Positions 20,073-33,000 of a DNA stretch of 64,000 nt are shown in pieces. A program made the translations under genes and the position numbers. The stretch's first letter is position 1. The number at the start of each line of letters is the position of its first letter. The notes beneath the pieces are model-generated. The model was given only the letters and a program-made list of their open reading frames with translations. It did not search any database and was not told the origin of the DNA. Source of the DNA: Cepaea nemoralis (Eukaryota; Mollusca; Gastropoda; Stylommatophora; Helicidae); contig JACEFZ010012626.1 of assembly GCA_014155875.1 (NCBI GenBank), positions 400,001 to 464,000 of the forward strand, given 5' to 3'.

Positions 20073-20467
20073 GAAACAACATTTCTAGAAAGACAAGAAT
20101 AAGAACAATGATGAAAAGCATTGTTCATAGAAGACGAGGCAACCGCCGACTATCATGAATATTAACACGCTGAGTGTTAAAGAGTTCCAGCTTTTGACCT
20201 TCACAAGCGTAGCGGGTGAAACGAAAGCATCTCATGGATAAAACTTAATGAGATAATACATTGGGCCAGGTCTGAAACGACAAAGGTAGACGTACATAAA
20301 TAGGCAGCCCATCTCAATGCTTAAGTTGTACATTGAAAATCTACAGCTTTTCATCAGCGACAAGGAGAAAGGAGATGCCATCCTATAGCGCAGAGACAAT
20401 GGTGAAAGGAACACTAGATGTGCAGTCGGTGATAATCTTGCTCGCGTAATCACAGAAAATAACGCAT
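20073..20467. other. Unassigned
   Basis: No gene or known repeat recognised. Confidence 0.35.
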
Positions 20468-20600
20468 ATGAGAACATCGAGCTTTGTCCATCCATCCATC
20501 ATGTGCCATTCCGATAAGCGTGGGCAGTCATGTTTAGCCATCTCACTCGATCACCAGGGTCGTGGATCAGCTCCGTGTTTCTGTCTCGGCCATATCGATG
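20468..20600 (-). pseudogene. LN3 LINE 3' end (reverse)
   Basis: The reversed ATGG tail (catccatccatcatgtgcc) and the last codons of LN3 (compare 24680-24789) are present. The rest of the element is gone. Confidence 0.6.
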
Positions 20601-21150
20601 AGATTGGAATATATGATATTCTTGGCATCTGTAAAGAAGGTAGTTTGCCATTGCTTTCCTTCCCAGCAGTGATCATACTGGTCGATGACCGTAGCCATTG
20701 TCTCCCTAAAAAGAGATCCTCTGCCTACCGTCGTGAAGTTAGAGACCATAACCTACAACTATTTGTTGGCTGCTATTCAACTTCATCCACCACCTACACC
20801 CATGGCTTCACGTAACCCTGATCCGGGGGCTAAACGGGTACTCCACCTTGCCCAAGGGTGTCCCGTAGGCTAGCGGAGGGAAGGAGGCACCTTACCTCTC
20901 CTTTGATAGGGGATACCCCTACCCCGCCACCAAATCGTGCTTGTGAAAGACTTCAAATTTGTGCTGACAAAAAAAACAATTCACGAACTCCAGATGAGGT
21001 AAGAAACGCTTACATGAGAAATCTGAGTGTTGAAGAAATAGGTGGCATTATCAATTGTTTGATACCCCAGCGTTGTAAACTCAGAGATGCTCACTGTTTC
21101 GCAAAATATCCAGTCGATGTCACCTGACAAACAAATATAAATTACACAAG
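20601..21150 (+). other. Unassigned; 3' part may be coding
   Basis: A plus-strand frame up to a stop at 21125-21127 includes NLSVEEIGGIINCLIPQRC and DAHCFAKYPVDV, which looks protein-like, but no splice sites or family are clear. The part at 20810-20900 (cttgcccaagggtgtcccg) may be an old transposon piece. Confidence 0.25.
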
Positions 21151-21157
21151 TATACAT

Positions 21158-21330
21158 GGCCATTTGATCATCATCATTATCGTAATCTTTAACTATTACT
21201 GTCAAGTGTTGTGGGGAGAAATAACTCACGTTCCAGTGACCGATGGGTGACACTAGATAGAGACATACCGTGTGATTATACAATGCCTTTGATGTCATCA
21301 ATCCATCTTCTTCTTGGGCGTTCTCTTACT
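21158..21330 (-). pseudogene. LN5 LINE 3' fragment
   Basis: The reversed sequence matches the C-terminal end of LN5 (aatccatcttcttcttgggcg encodes the RPRRRWID region) with a short GAT-type tail remnant (atcatcatcattat). Confidence 0.6.
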
Positions 21331-21334
21331 ACAA

Positions 21335-21565
21335 TTTAAAATTTACTTGCATGTCCTTCACAGGACGTAGCAGTCAACCCCAGCATTTTGGCTGTTCATG
21401 ATTCCTAGGCAAGTTATACGTTCAGCAGTTTGCCATTGCTTTCTGAACGACCGGAACCTATATCTTTTTTTTTCCTCGAAAAACCCAGCACCGCTTTGTT
21501 TCGAACCCGGGTATACGTGATTACGAATCGCGTCCGTAAACTCTTCGCCACAGAGGCAGTCTTAC
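21335..21565 (-). mobile_element. SINE1 copy (reverse)
   Basis: The reversed SINE1 body (ccccagcattttggctgttc, tttgccattgctttctgaac) continues to a tRNA-like head (tttcgaacccgggta). Confidence 0.6.
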
Positions 21566-21850
21566 ACTAATACCAGGTCTTAATTGATGTATGGCTATTG
21601 AAGGGTAAATGACAATTTGCATTTATCTGGCTCTTCTCAGGTATTTCGTTTCGCAATTATTGATTTTGCGTAATTGGGATTTGGATAATGTATTTCTGGA
21701 TATTTCAGTATGAGCTATAGTTGTAATATAAGCGCACTTGCGTTTTGACAGATGATTGCGATTTGTCTATCTATTCTGTCAATATATGTGATCGTATTTC
21801 TTAGATATTTAATTTTTTTTTTTCGCTTGCTTCTGGTGTGTAAAATTTAA
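21566..21850. other. Unassigned AT-rich sequence
   Basis: Nothing recognisable. Confidence 0.35.
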
Positions 21851-21852
<2 letters not shown>

Positions 21853-21903
<51 letters not shown>

Positions 21904-22049
21904 TGAGTGTGTGCGTGCGTGAGTCAGTCAGTCAGTCAGTCAGTCAGTCAGTCAGTCAGTCAGTCAGACAGTCAGTCAGTCAGTCAGTCAGTCAGTCAGT
22001 CGGTCGGTCAGTCAGTCAGTCAGTCAGTCAGTCAGTCAGTCAGTCAGTT
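21853..22049. repeat. (GT)n followed by (CAGT)n microsatellites
   Basis: The gt run at 21853-21900 passes through gagtgtgtgcgtgc into about 30 copies of cagt (21921-22047) with a few variants (cagacagt, cggt). Confidence 0.9.
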
Positions 22050-22539
22050 GGACCAGGGGATCTATCCTGCATCTCTTTGGTTTGGGTTACCTTCATATTC
22101 ATCTTGTATTTGCTGCATGTTGGATTCGGCTTATTATATGCTTTTGCAGTCTGCTTTGTAGCTATAGAATAGGTACTGATCGTCTGCAAATAAAAGCTCA
22201 TTTATCGCGGGTTGATTGGTTGTTTCGTCTAAAGTGAACAGTTCGAAATGTTCTGAGATGGTTCTGTCAAGGCCTTCTTCTGTATGTACTCTGTTCGTGT
22301 TTGTTCTTTATCTTCTAGTCCACAAACATTCCAAGTCTGACATACCTCCTGTCTGTTTCCTACTGTATGTATTATTGTCTTCTTGTTCTGTGCGTTTTCG
22401 ATGTGAGACCTGGTTGAGTCGCGCTTTTCTTTCAATTTCCTCCATAATTCTTGAACAATAGTATGTGCACAAATAACTTCTGCATTTTTGTTCTTAATGT
22501 TCCTGTTTGCTAATATATTCCTCCTGGCTGTAAATGTCA
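22050..22539. other. Unassigned
   Basis: A minus-strand frame at 22229-22540 (NRNIKNKNAEVICAHTIVQ) may be an old LINE 5' region, but no motif settles it. Confidence 0.3.
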
Positions 22540-22728
22540 TCTTTCGTACATTTCTTCATGTTTTACATCTTTAATCAGAATACATCCCATTTCGCTGTAC
22601 ATACTAAATTGCTGTACATTCCTCTTTGCTGTATATCGCTCTACGCTGTGCATCACTCCATTCTGTCAATTTACCCTCGCTTTACATCGTTCTTGATGCA
22701 CATATATTTGTTGTACATTCCACTTTGC
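22540..22728. repeat. Degenerate tandem repeat (tgctgtacattcc type), left part
   Basis: Units of about 20 bp such as ttgctgtacattcctc recur irregularly here and again at 23669-23880. LN4 was inserted into this array. Confidence 0.65.
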
Positions 22729-23668
22729 CATAAGATCTGACGTACGACAAGGTTGTGTCCTGTCCCCTCTCTTGTTCATAACATATATAGAAAACATATG
22801 TAAAGAAACCAGCCAAGCACAGACAGCAAGAATACCGCATGACGAGAACACAGAAGAAGAACCATCTGCAAATCTAACCATTAGAGAACTCCTGTTTGCG
22901 GACGCCCAAGCACTAATAGCAAAATCAGAAGCTGAATTACAAGACCACATGAATAGTCTAAACGAAATGTGTAAGGAACATAACATGAAAATTAGCACAA
23001 GCAAAACAGAGGCAATGACTATAACTAAAGAAGAACAAACAACAACAATTCACCTAAACGAACATCCCTTGAAACAAGTAAAAAGTTTCACGTACCTAGG
23101 TAGTATAATATCATCAAATGGCAGATTAGAAGACGAGATCGAAAATAGGTGCAATAAGGCAAATCAACTCATTGGACAAATGGCACCAATAATAAAGAAC
23201 AAACATGTATCAATAACTACTAAGAAAGCACTTTACAACACAATCTTCCTACCAACTCTATGCTACCAATGCCAAACCTGGACAATGACAGAAAAAGAGA
23301 AAAGATCAATCACAACAACAGAAATGAGGTTCATGAGAAGAATACTCACCGTATCAAGAATAGATAAGATCAGAAATGAAGAAATCAGGACTAAAGTGGG
23401 GGTTAAAACAGCACTAGATTTTATTAGAAAGCAGCAAGTCAAATGGTTTGGCCATGCAAGTAGGTTACCAGTCAACAGCATACCACAACAAGCAATGATG
23501 TACAGACCAGATGGAAACAGAGGAAGAGGCCGACCACATAAACGTTGGACGGAGGGAATAGCAGAGTCCATGGGAATATCGATATATGAAGCCCATAAGC
23601 GGGCATTCTCACGATGTTTATACTTCACCTCGACACCGCAAGGTACAAGAGGAACATGATGAGATGAG
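22729..23668 (+). mobile_element. LN4 LINE, 5'-truncated, with target-site duplication
   Basis: The 12-bp duplication attccactttgc flanks it (22717-22728 and 23669-23680). The 3' end is a short gatgagatgag tail. It starts inside the RT domain, as usual for incomplete reverse transcription. Relatives: 17795-17961 and 52456-53290. Confidence 0.85.
22736..23659 (+). CDS. RT C-terminal region of LN4 (open, truncated)
   Basis: The frame opens with SDVRQGCVLSPLLF, then LLFADAQALIA (the second catalytic Asp of the usual FADD box is replaced by Ala, so the RT is dead), [21 protein letters not shown] and the C-terminal [16 protein letters not shown], stopping at 23657-23659. It has no internal stop. 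It is a fragment without endonuclease and without a real start codon. Confidence 0.8.
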   Translation, partial: SDVRQGCVLSPLLFITYIENICKETSQAQTARIPHDENTEEEPSANLTIRELLFADAQALIAKSEAELQDHMNSLNEMCKEHNMKISTSKTEAMTITKEEQTTTIHLNEHPLKQVKSFTYLGSIISSNGRLEDEIENRCNKANQLIGQMAPIIKNKHVSITTKKALYNTIFLPTLCYQCQTWTMTEKEKRSITTTEMRFMRRILTVSRIDKIRNEEIRTKVGVKTALDFIRKQQVKWFGHASRLPVNSIPQQAMMYRPDGNRGRGRPHKRWTEGIAESMGISIYEAHKRAFSRCLYFTSTPQGTRGT

Positions 23669-23880
23669 ATTCCACTTTGCTGTACATCTCTCTTTGCTAT
23701 ACATTCCTCCTTGTTATACATCTCTCTTTACTGTATATTCCTCCTTGCTGTACCATTGTCCTTGTGGTACATTCCTCCTTGTTGTACCAACTTTCTTGTT
23801 GTACATTTCTCCTTGCTTTACCATCCTACTAATTGTATATTTCTCTTCTATGTACATTTCCCCTTTGGTGGCGACTCTCC
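23669..23880. repeat. Degenerate tandem repeat (tgctgtacattcc type), right part
   Basis: Continuation of the array at 22540-22728 beyond the LN4 insertion. Confidence 0.65.
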
Positions 23881-24025
23881 CTCCTATCTTACTAAACACA
23901 TCGATGCAAGATGCACGAAACACACTGTAAGGGAGATCACTAAAATAAGATCTAAATATGCAAAGGGGAAAGATATTAAAAAGGCATAATTGATGGATGT
24001 TTCTGTTGATTTTGTTTTCGCAACG

Positions 24026-24080
24026 TTAGTAGTATCCACACGGATTGTTGTAGTATTGTGAGGCGTCTTTCAGCGGCTCC
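24026..24080 (-). CDS. Gene A exon 6 (terminal)
   Basis: The acceptor ttatttcttctacag is pyrimidine-rich. One base completes a Gly codon, 17 codons follow (EPLKDASQYYNNPCGYY), then TAA at 24026-24028. The tail resembles paralogue B's last exon at 18062-18113 (ending SPCDY), which supports both. No AATAAA is obvious within 130 bp downstream. Confidence 0.65.
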
Positions 24081-27000
24081 CTGTAGAAGAAATAATCAAA
24101 GAAATGAACATATCTGAAACGTTGTATTAGTTTACTCTTTAGGTGTGTGCATTACTTGAAATATGTAATATACAAGTAAATGGGAATATTCTTCAACAAG
24201 TGAGCAGGTACAATTATCTCGGAACAGTAATAACATCTGATGGGAAATGCCTTGAAGAGATTAGAACAAGAATCGCCATGGCAAAAGTAGCCTTTAGCAA
24301 GATGAAAAACATATTGACCAATAAAAAGATGTCAATTGAAACGAGAAAAAGAGTGTTGAGATGCTACATTGAACCTGTACTTTTATATGGATGTGAAGCG
24401 TGGACAATGAGCAGTCAGGCTGAAAAACAGGCTGTAGAGATGTGGTTTCTGAGGAAAATGCAAAGAATACCATGGACAGCCAGAAAGACCAATGAACAAG
24501 TCCTTCAAGAAACAAATGAAGATCGTAAATTGATTAGAGAAATTAGACGTAGACAGTCACAATTTTTTGGGCATGTTATGAGAAGAAATGGATTGGAGAA
24601 TTTGGTGACAACTGGTAAGATCGAGGGGAACAGACCAAGGGGAAGACCTAGAAGCAAGTACCTGGATGGCTTGGCCTTGTGGCATGGTCGAGACAGAAAC
24701 ACGGAGCTGATCCACGACTCTGGTGATCGAGTGAGATGGCAGAACATGACCGCCCACGCTTACCGGCATGGCACATGATGGATGGATGGATTACTTGAAA
24801 ACAACTCTAATTGCACGAAGGAACAAATGGTCAAGATATCAGAATGCCAGAGTTTGAAGATTGGGAAAACAGTTGTGCGTCATAAGAAACTGTTTGTTCT
24901 GTATGGGGGTGAAAATGTTGACACTAGACTTCTTAAAGACAGTTGCAAGTACAAGTCAGGGCTCAGATCACCTCAGGTCTTATGCATCAAAATTAAGAGT
25001 TAATACTGTCTTCTATAAGAATTACGAACAAACCAAACAACAAACCCATTAGGCAATCAACCAACCACACCTTAACCCATCAGTCAATTAATCAACCAGC
25101 TCATGGGTGAATAACCCAAACAACCAACCATCCAACCCGTTAGTTAATTAGTCAACCATCACATCAGTCAATCAACCAAATAACCAATCAACCACTGTCA
25201 ATCAACAAAACAATCAACCAATCAGCTAATTAACAAACCAAGCATGCAACCACGCCACCTGTCAGTTAACCAAACAAACAGCCAACCAATCAGTTAATCA
25301 ACCAAACAATACACCACCCAACCAGTCAACCACCCAATCAAACCGTCAGTCAACCAAAAACATCAACCAAACAACCAACCACCAAATAACAAACCAATTA
25401 ATTAATCAGCCTATCAATACATCAACCATCCAACCAATCGATCAGTCAACCAGTCAACCAGCCAATAAATTTACCAAACAATCAATCAACCAACCACTCA
25501 AACTACTTTAAATTAACTAATCAACCAATCAGTTGTTCAACAAATCAACCAAGCAACCAACATGCAAATCAACTAACCAGTCATTCAACCAACGTAACAA
25601 GCAAGCAAAAAAAGTAGCCGTTTAGCCAACCAATCAATTAACCAACAGCCAACAAAATATCTAACCAAACAATCAGCCAGACAACGACCCAACGAAGCAA
25701 ACTACCAGACAATCAACCATTCATCCAATCAGCCATCCAACCGAACTATCAATTAATCAATGAATACATGAATTAATCAACAATTCAACCAACTAATTAG
25801 CTAAGTAAACAATCATCCATTCATCCAGTGAACGAATCAACCAACCAAGCAATCAGCTAACCAAGCAACGTAGCAACCAATCAATCAACCAAATGCTAAA
25901 TATTGATACCTTTGCAGGTCCACATGGCTGAATGGATAACAACGCGTGTTCTTAAACATCTGGTGTGCTGATGCCGAGGTTAGCGTTTCAACCCCTACAC
26001 CGGACAGCTGGCTTGACTTGGGGACATTAATTACAAGTACCTCTGAAGTCGGAGTGGGTTCGCCTGATGGCGAGGGGCACTGTTAATTGAGAAAACGAAT
26101 CCACACGCAAAATTCAGTCCATCACTACTATAAATAGTAGGTATAGACTACGCTTGAGTTCACAGCGAGCGAGCGCCAAAAAATGATACTCTTCATATAC
26201 AGATACAGAAAAAAGTACATACCCAGGAGGGGCATGGCGAAACACGTAAGGGGATATCATACATTTCTGGTCCGTATTGTTAGGAAAGACAACCGCGTCA
26301 AAGTCGCAGGTGTATGTTATGATCAAATATGGATGTTTCTGAAATATATAATTATAGTTACTCACAATGCCAATCAATGTGCTTGAATATTTACTAGAAT
26401 ATCATTTATACACATTCAGTTCGGATCAGATTATCATCATTGCGCTACGGTCACATCGAGGGCTGCTCCATTCTCGTCCTTAGTAAACCCGTAATTGCTA
26501 TTTCTACTACAATGTACTATTACTGCGTGTTTCTTTTATCACATACATACGGTGATCTGCGATTTATTGGCAGCTTTTGAGTTGTTATCTAACAATATAT
26601 TTTGTAATGAGGTTAGAGTTAGATACCACATACTTCTTCCTATTCTATGTTCCTCTTTCGTTGGCAGTGTGTCACACCTTGTTACGCACCTCAAAGGTCA
26701 CTATATCCGAATTCGGCATGCATCCGTGTAAAGTTGACTCCCTCTAGACACACTCCATTCCAGATACGGGGCTCTATCTACCCACGTGTAAGTTTTCTTT
26801 AAACACAGAAGAAACAAGCAATATATTGCTCGATCAATTGCCTGACATTTCGCAGCATCTCGTCGGGTGCATACAGCGTTTTACGTCGTATATATTGAAT
26901 ACATGAATAATATTATTTTTGCTGAAGCAAAACATATAGTCACAAGTATTGTTCCAATGTTGGAGCATCTGTTAAACCAACGGTGATTCTAGATTTAACA

Positions 27001-30000
27001 CGAACTCTAGTTGCACAAAATTGGCTGTCACCGCCTAATTGCTAATCGTTTAATATTCGACGAATACATACAGTATATCGATCTTATAGTGTATTTCTGA
27101 TGATATTCTTTGAATCACGAGAAAGCATGTTTAGGGGAAAGCCCGTGTCTCCAGTCAGGTGTAAGGAGGTGACGCTTAGATCCCTATGAGAACAGCAGGC
27201 TAACTACCGTAGCGCTGTTGTACAAACTAAATCCTTATGCCAAAATGGCAATTAATGCCGCTATACGACGCAACTTATAATGTCTGCCGTAAAAATACGC
27301 AGCTGTATTAGAGACAGTGTTTAATTACTATATCATATATTGACGTTATCGTCGTATTTTGCCTTTCCCCGTCTTCGACACCTTATCTTGCCCTATACAG
27401 TTCAATTGTCTGGAGATATAATTGTAACCCCACCACCACACTACAGTACCGAAGGTAAAAAATAACAATTTCCCTCCGTTTTAAAAACTTATAAGCGCAG
27501 GTGAAGACAGAGGTGTTCATGCATTCCAGCTACATAACCAGGTCCAATCAATGCTTGATGACCCTTTATGAGCTTAAGTTATGTGCATGCCTAGGGTGAG
27601 TGTTATTGAACCAATAGATAAGTGTTAGAAAATGACGATGTGCGGACGGAATTATATTCCGATATTGGGAAATCTCAGAATTACTTCCGATAATTTGTAC
27701 CCATGACACACGTGGGATCTAAGACAGGAGGATAGATTTAGTTTGAATACATGTGGTACATATACTTTGAATAATCACAAAGATTACTAGTATGTGTATT
27801 TTGTGAATGTACCTATGTATATATTTTGAAAACGTAAATAGCATATGTCACGATTTCGACCATGTAGAAAGTCAGAAAATTAAAAAAGACCTGAATAGAG
27901 CTGAAATAGTGTGGAAAATGATTCTCACATGCAGGCAATATTATCAGGCGATTTACATTTAAATATGAATTTGCCTCACCATCATCCAGTCCATGCCGAA
28001 ATGTTTGACACAGAGATTTGACGGGAAAAAAACTCATACACCATGTGTTTGGGGGAGCGCATTTGTGAAATAAAGAATTCAGAGGGGATCACTGAGACAT
28101 CCCAAAACAAGACAGTGAATGCTCAGCCGCCTTGCTTAATTGCCTTTATCTTACATACTAGCTCCTATATTCGTTGGGTTACACTTCACGGCTTCTTGGC
28201 GACAATATCTTGCTCTATGTCTAATGCTTGATGTTTGAGTAGGTTGTATTATTTGTGGCTTCTTCTTAGCTATCTGGGGAACCGTCCCGGCAGTCCTAGG
28301 ATTTCCCCATAATGTTATTAGTAGGGAAATATACGCAGCTAATTAACACACCTGAGTCATACCAAGCTGGCAACCATGTACATTATGTAATCCTTTTTAC
28401 ACTAAACTCTGTAAAACCCTGTTTTATCCGACCGACCAATTGTCTTCAGATGTATCCACTTTTGGAACCCTTGTACACATGTGTTCCAATGTTATATCTA
28501 GTATTATCATGACATATAATGTATCGCCACGCCATACAATGAATCATCGTTTTAGATGAAAGTCTAGCAAATAGAATCTATGTCTATTGTTCCCAGTTGC
28601 CTCTGGTAATCACACAAACAGACACACACGAAACCATCCCTCAGCCACTTGACCATAAACAAGGTACTGAGAGCTATGCGACTGTATTTTGTTTTATTTA
28701 AGGAGCCTCGTTGCTGCTATTGCCTAAACAATAACTCGGTGTAAGATTACAGATAAGCTGATTCGCAATCTGGTGGAGAGTAAACGCTGATTCTGAAAGA
28801 GCATCGAGTGCCTGTTTGTATCTGGACTCACATACCGAAACAGGGGGACTAGGTTCAGCTCTAGCCCTAGACGGGATCACAACACCCCAAGTGACTGAAT
28901 CATCACATCGTCTGCTAGGGTCTGTGTCTGCACCAGTGTGCACACCATGATAGGCATTGAAGTTCATTATCTATCCAATTCATTATTTTTGGAGGGGAAG
29001 TGGGGGCGATTCTATTTCGCTGGTTGAATTAAGACTTTTGTAATAAACTTTTGTGAATCTCACTTTTATTAAAAGAAGAAAAATGTGTTTTGTAACTGCA
29101 CCCACGAACTCCTCTCTTAATTCTTTGAACACAATGTGTGCGAGTGAGTGCGTGCAAGCATAGTACTTAACAGATGACTAAACTTTCTGACAAAAACACC
29201 TGGCCAGATAAGCTAGACATCCGTGTTAGGTCTTCCTAGATACACAAGTGATCTTCGCCTTCTGCCTTTTGTCTCCAAAGTGAATCGCAGACTTTTTTAT
29301 CGGGACCATCCCTTTAGACATCATTCTTAAAGCGAGCCGCAATTTAAAGAGACTGTCGGCTAACTCTTGGGTGGTGTTTTCAGCCTATTATAGTTGAAAT
29401 GCCCTAGCGGCTGCTGTTATTGCTTGAGTTGATGCAGTCTTTCTGCACAGTTTTTCCTCCAACATGTGCCGTAAAAGCTCAGATGTGGAATAACAGACCA
29501 ATCTGTTTAGATGACATTATAACCTTAAGATGAATTCTCAAATATCACGAGCTGAACGTCTTCCTGGACAATTACCGAGACGTGTTGTCAGCGCTCCCGT
29601 TCCAGTCTGCCGTATTCCATTGGCGCTGGTCTCTATTCTTCAACAGTTTCTACATCCTCTATACTTAACTAAACAGATTAGTATAAACATTGAAAGAAAC
29701 GCAATGAACAAACATGTACAGACTTACCCCATTGTTGGTGTACCTACAGTTGGGATATATACCAGTCATGAAGCCTTGACCCACCAGGTCAAATGAGGCC
29801 ACACACTGGTCGTCACTTTGAAGTTGTTCACTTTTCACCTGTGAAATCTGGTCAAGCTTGTAAGTCCCGAACCTTTAATAGATGGTACAGATTACACTGA
29901 ACAATACATTCAAGCAAAATAAATGGTTTGTTTTTAAGTATTAGACACGTGTGATGTTTTTTTTTATTTTAATGAAAGTACAATGTCTCAAAATAAATAT

Positions 30001-33000
30001 TATTTGCAGTCTTGTCTTTACATGCGTAGAGTTAAGTTGTGTTGAGTCAAGAATCGACATCTCAGCACTCAGGACATTCCCATACGTGCTCCGTAATTAT
30101 CTTCTTCAACAGCAAACGAAGATTCCCAATACTAATGGTACCAGGTACAATCTGATTATGTCCCCTTCTGGTCTTTCTTCGTAGTCTGGATTGTCGGCAA
30201 GACTATCTAGGACAGTGGTTCTCAAATGGTAGGGAATCCCCCCTCAGGGGGAAATGTAGGGTTTCCGGAGGGAGGAGGGGAATTACGATTATTTCAGATT
30301 GCGTTAATACAAGAATCGATTAATTGATATTGTTTTTCCTTCCATACTTTAGAGTCCTGTACTTCTCACCGTTCCGAAATTTATTTTATAACGTAATTAG
30401 ATCCGCTAAAGAGTTTTATGTAGACGTCTAGACTTGTTCTAGTATGTGTTTTTAAATTTAGCATCCATTTTTACATATACTGTGTAAAAGGAGAGGGGGG
30501 AGTTATAGGGAGAAAATACTAAAGGGGGTAATGACATTCTGAACATACAGTGAAAGGGTACAAGGGCCAAAAAATGTTGAGAACTACTGCTCCAGGCAAT
30601 CCCTGCCCAACGGTAGGCCATGATGATGTATCTGTTCTTCCACACTAAACACACGATCCCTAAGGGTCATGACAATGTCTGCCATACCCCAACCACGATG
30701 CAGACCCAGCCAATCTGTCTCACCACTTCATTCCCACCACACCAGTTCTGGGTAACAGATCCAACAGAGACTCCTGAGTTTTGAACTGACGCAGGTCACT
30801 GTGCACGAAGCATGCCTGTCTTCGCATTTCTCAGCTTGTTATGTCAGTCTTGACATGAAATACTAGACATTGTTTCGAAACAGCCGTCTTTATTCACCAT
30901 CCAGTGAAGATGCATTTATGATTGTGACTGCTGTTTCTTCCTGTTCTGGGTGCACTTTCAGAACCCGGAAGTAATATCTCTGGTTGGTTTCAGTTTCATT
31001 ACATCTCCGTTTAGTGGAATGAAGTTGGCTCATGCCTTATTTGTTTACGCTCGTTGCTACGAGGGGAAATATGTAGGCGACAGGAATATTAAGTCTGCAA
31101 TCTGCCATCTATGCGGTAAGAGCCGATTAAGGGAGATTGTGCCTGTGTGTTATCGGGGCTTTGAAGGAAAACGTTTGCTGCATATCGTTTAAAGGACATA
31201 GCAGTCAACTTCAACATTTTTGTTTTCTTTGACTTTTTGTGATTTCTGGGCAAGTTTACGTTTAGTAATTTGCCATTATTTTCTGAAAGCCCGGCACTCA
31301 TATCATTGTATAGAAACCAACGTTGGCACACACACTGCGATGTAAAAGGTTCAGTAGTTAGCCATTACTTTCTCAACGACCGGCACTCGTAACATTGTAC
31401 GGAAATTAAGGTCGGCACACACATTCTGATGTAATACCTTCAGATCGGCACACACACATACACACACACACACACACATTGTGGTGGGGTTTTTTTTTTC
31501 GCTCGCTCGCTTTGAACTGAAGCGTAGTCCATCCACACTACTTCTAGTGGTGCTGGACTGAATTTTGCGTGTGGATTAGCTTTCACTGTTACCAGAGTCC
31601 CTCGCCATCACGCGAACCCACTCCAACTTCAGAGGTACTTGTAATTTACGTCCCCGCGTCAAGGACGATAGGTCAACATTTTAGTCCAACTCTCCGGTGT
31701 AGGGGTTGAACCCCTTACCTCGACATCAGCACACCGGATGTTTAAGAACACATATTCCTATCCATTCGCTCATGCTGACCTACACATTGGGGTGTAAAAC
31801 GTTCAGTAGTTTTCCATTGCTTTCTGAACGATTGACAATCGTAACATTGTATAGAAACCAAGGTTGAGTGCTAGCATCAAGGAGGAATGGTTACACAGCT
31901 ATCTGATTCCCTTGCCGAAGCCTGACAAAGACCACAAAAAAATTCAGGGATATCGAATTATAACCATGCACAATACAATAGGCAAGCTGCTGGAGAAGGT
32001 AATTGCCAGGAAAATATCAAGCCAACTAGAGAGGCAAGGTGTTTTCCCACCTACCCTGGGTGGGTACCGTCCAAAAAGAGAAACCTGGACCAATGCAGCA
32101 GTCTTTGCCCATGATGTCTATGAAGGTTTCCACTCAGGCACTGAAACCGTTGCTGCAGCGATTGATCTTGAGGACGCATACAACAGAGTACCACTGGATT
32201 TTTTATTGTTTCAGCTTCTTGAACTAGACGTAAGTCCATTCCTCCTTAGTTGGATCGCTGCAGCCCTCTACCAACGGAAAGTAGTTTTTAGATGTGGCAG
32301 TTGGACTTCGGAACCAACAACAATATATCCTGGCCTACCACAGGGATCACCATTATCTCCGGTACTGTTCAACGCCTACACAGTGAGAATCACCAGTGAG
32401 CAGATCACTGGACCTGGCAGGACATTGTCGTATGCCGATGATATTTTAGTGTATCGTCAGGGTAAGGATAGAGAGGAGGTTGCTGTGGAACTACAAACCG
32501 AACTCAATCGCATAAGTACTTTGTGTGATGAAGCTGGGGCAATGGTCAACCCAACAAAGGCAACAGTGACTTGGTTCTCGTTGAATAATCATATTGTCAA
32601 CAATCCAACACCAACTGTAATGCTGTGTTCAGAGACGGTGGAAAGAACGCAGGCAATGAATTACCTGGGGATACGGTTTGATCGAAGCCTTGCTTATAAT
32701 GTGCACATAGACCAGGTGATAACAAAGGCCAAGCGGGGTTTGGCAGCGATGCGGGTGATGGCGGCAGCAAACTGTGAGCAGCGCCATCTATGTCTACTGT
32801 ACGAGGGGCTGGTCATGTCTGTTTTGGAGTATGCAATGGCATTCCTGACTCTCAGCCATAAGCAGATAGAAAGGATGGAAAGGATACAGAATGAAGCTAT
32901 GCGCATTATTCTTGGATGTACAAGAGATACAGCATGCAGGGCGATGCGCTACCTTCTTGATTTTCCAACCATTGAAGAGAGAATACAAGTTTGCAGGGCA

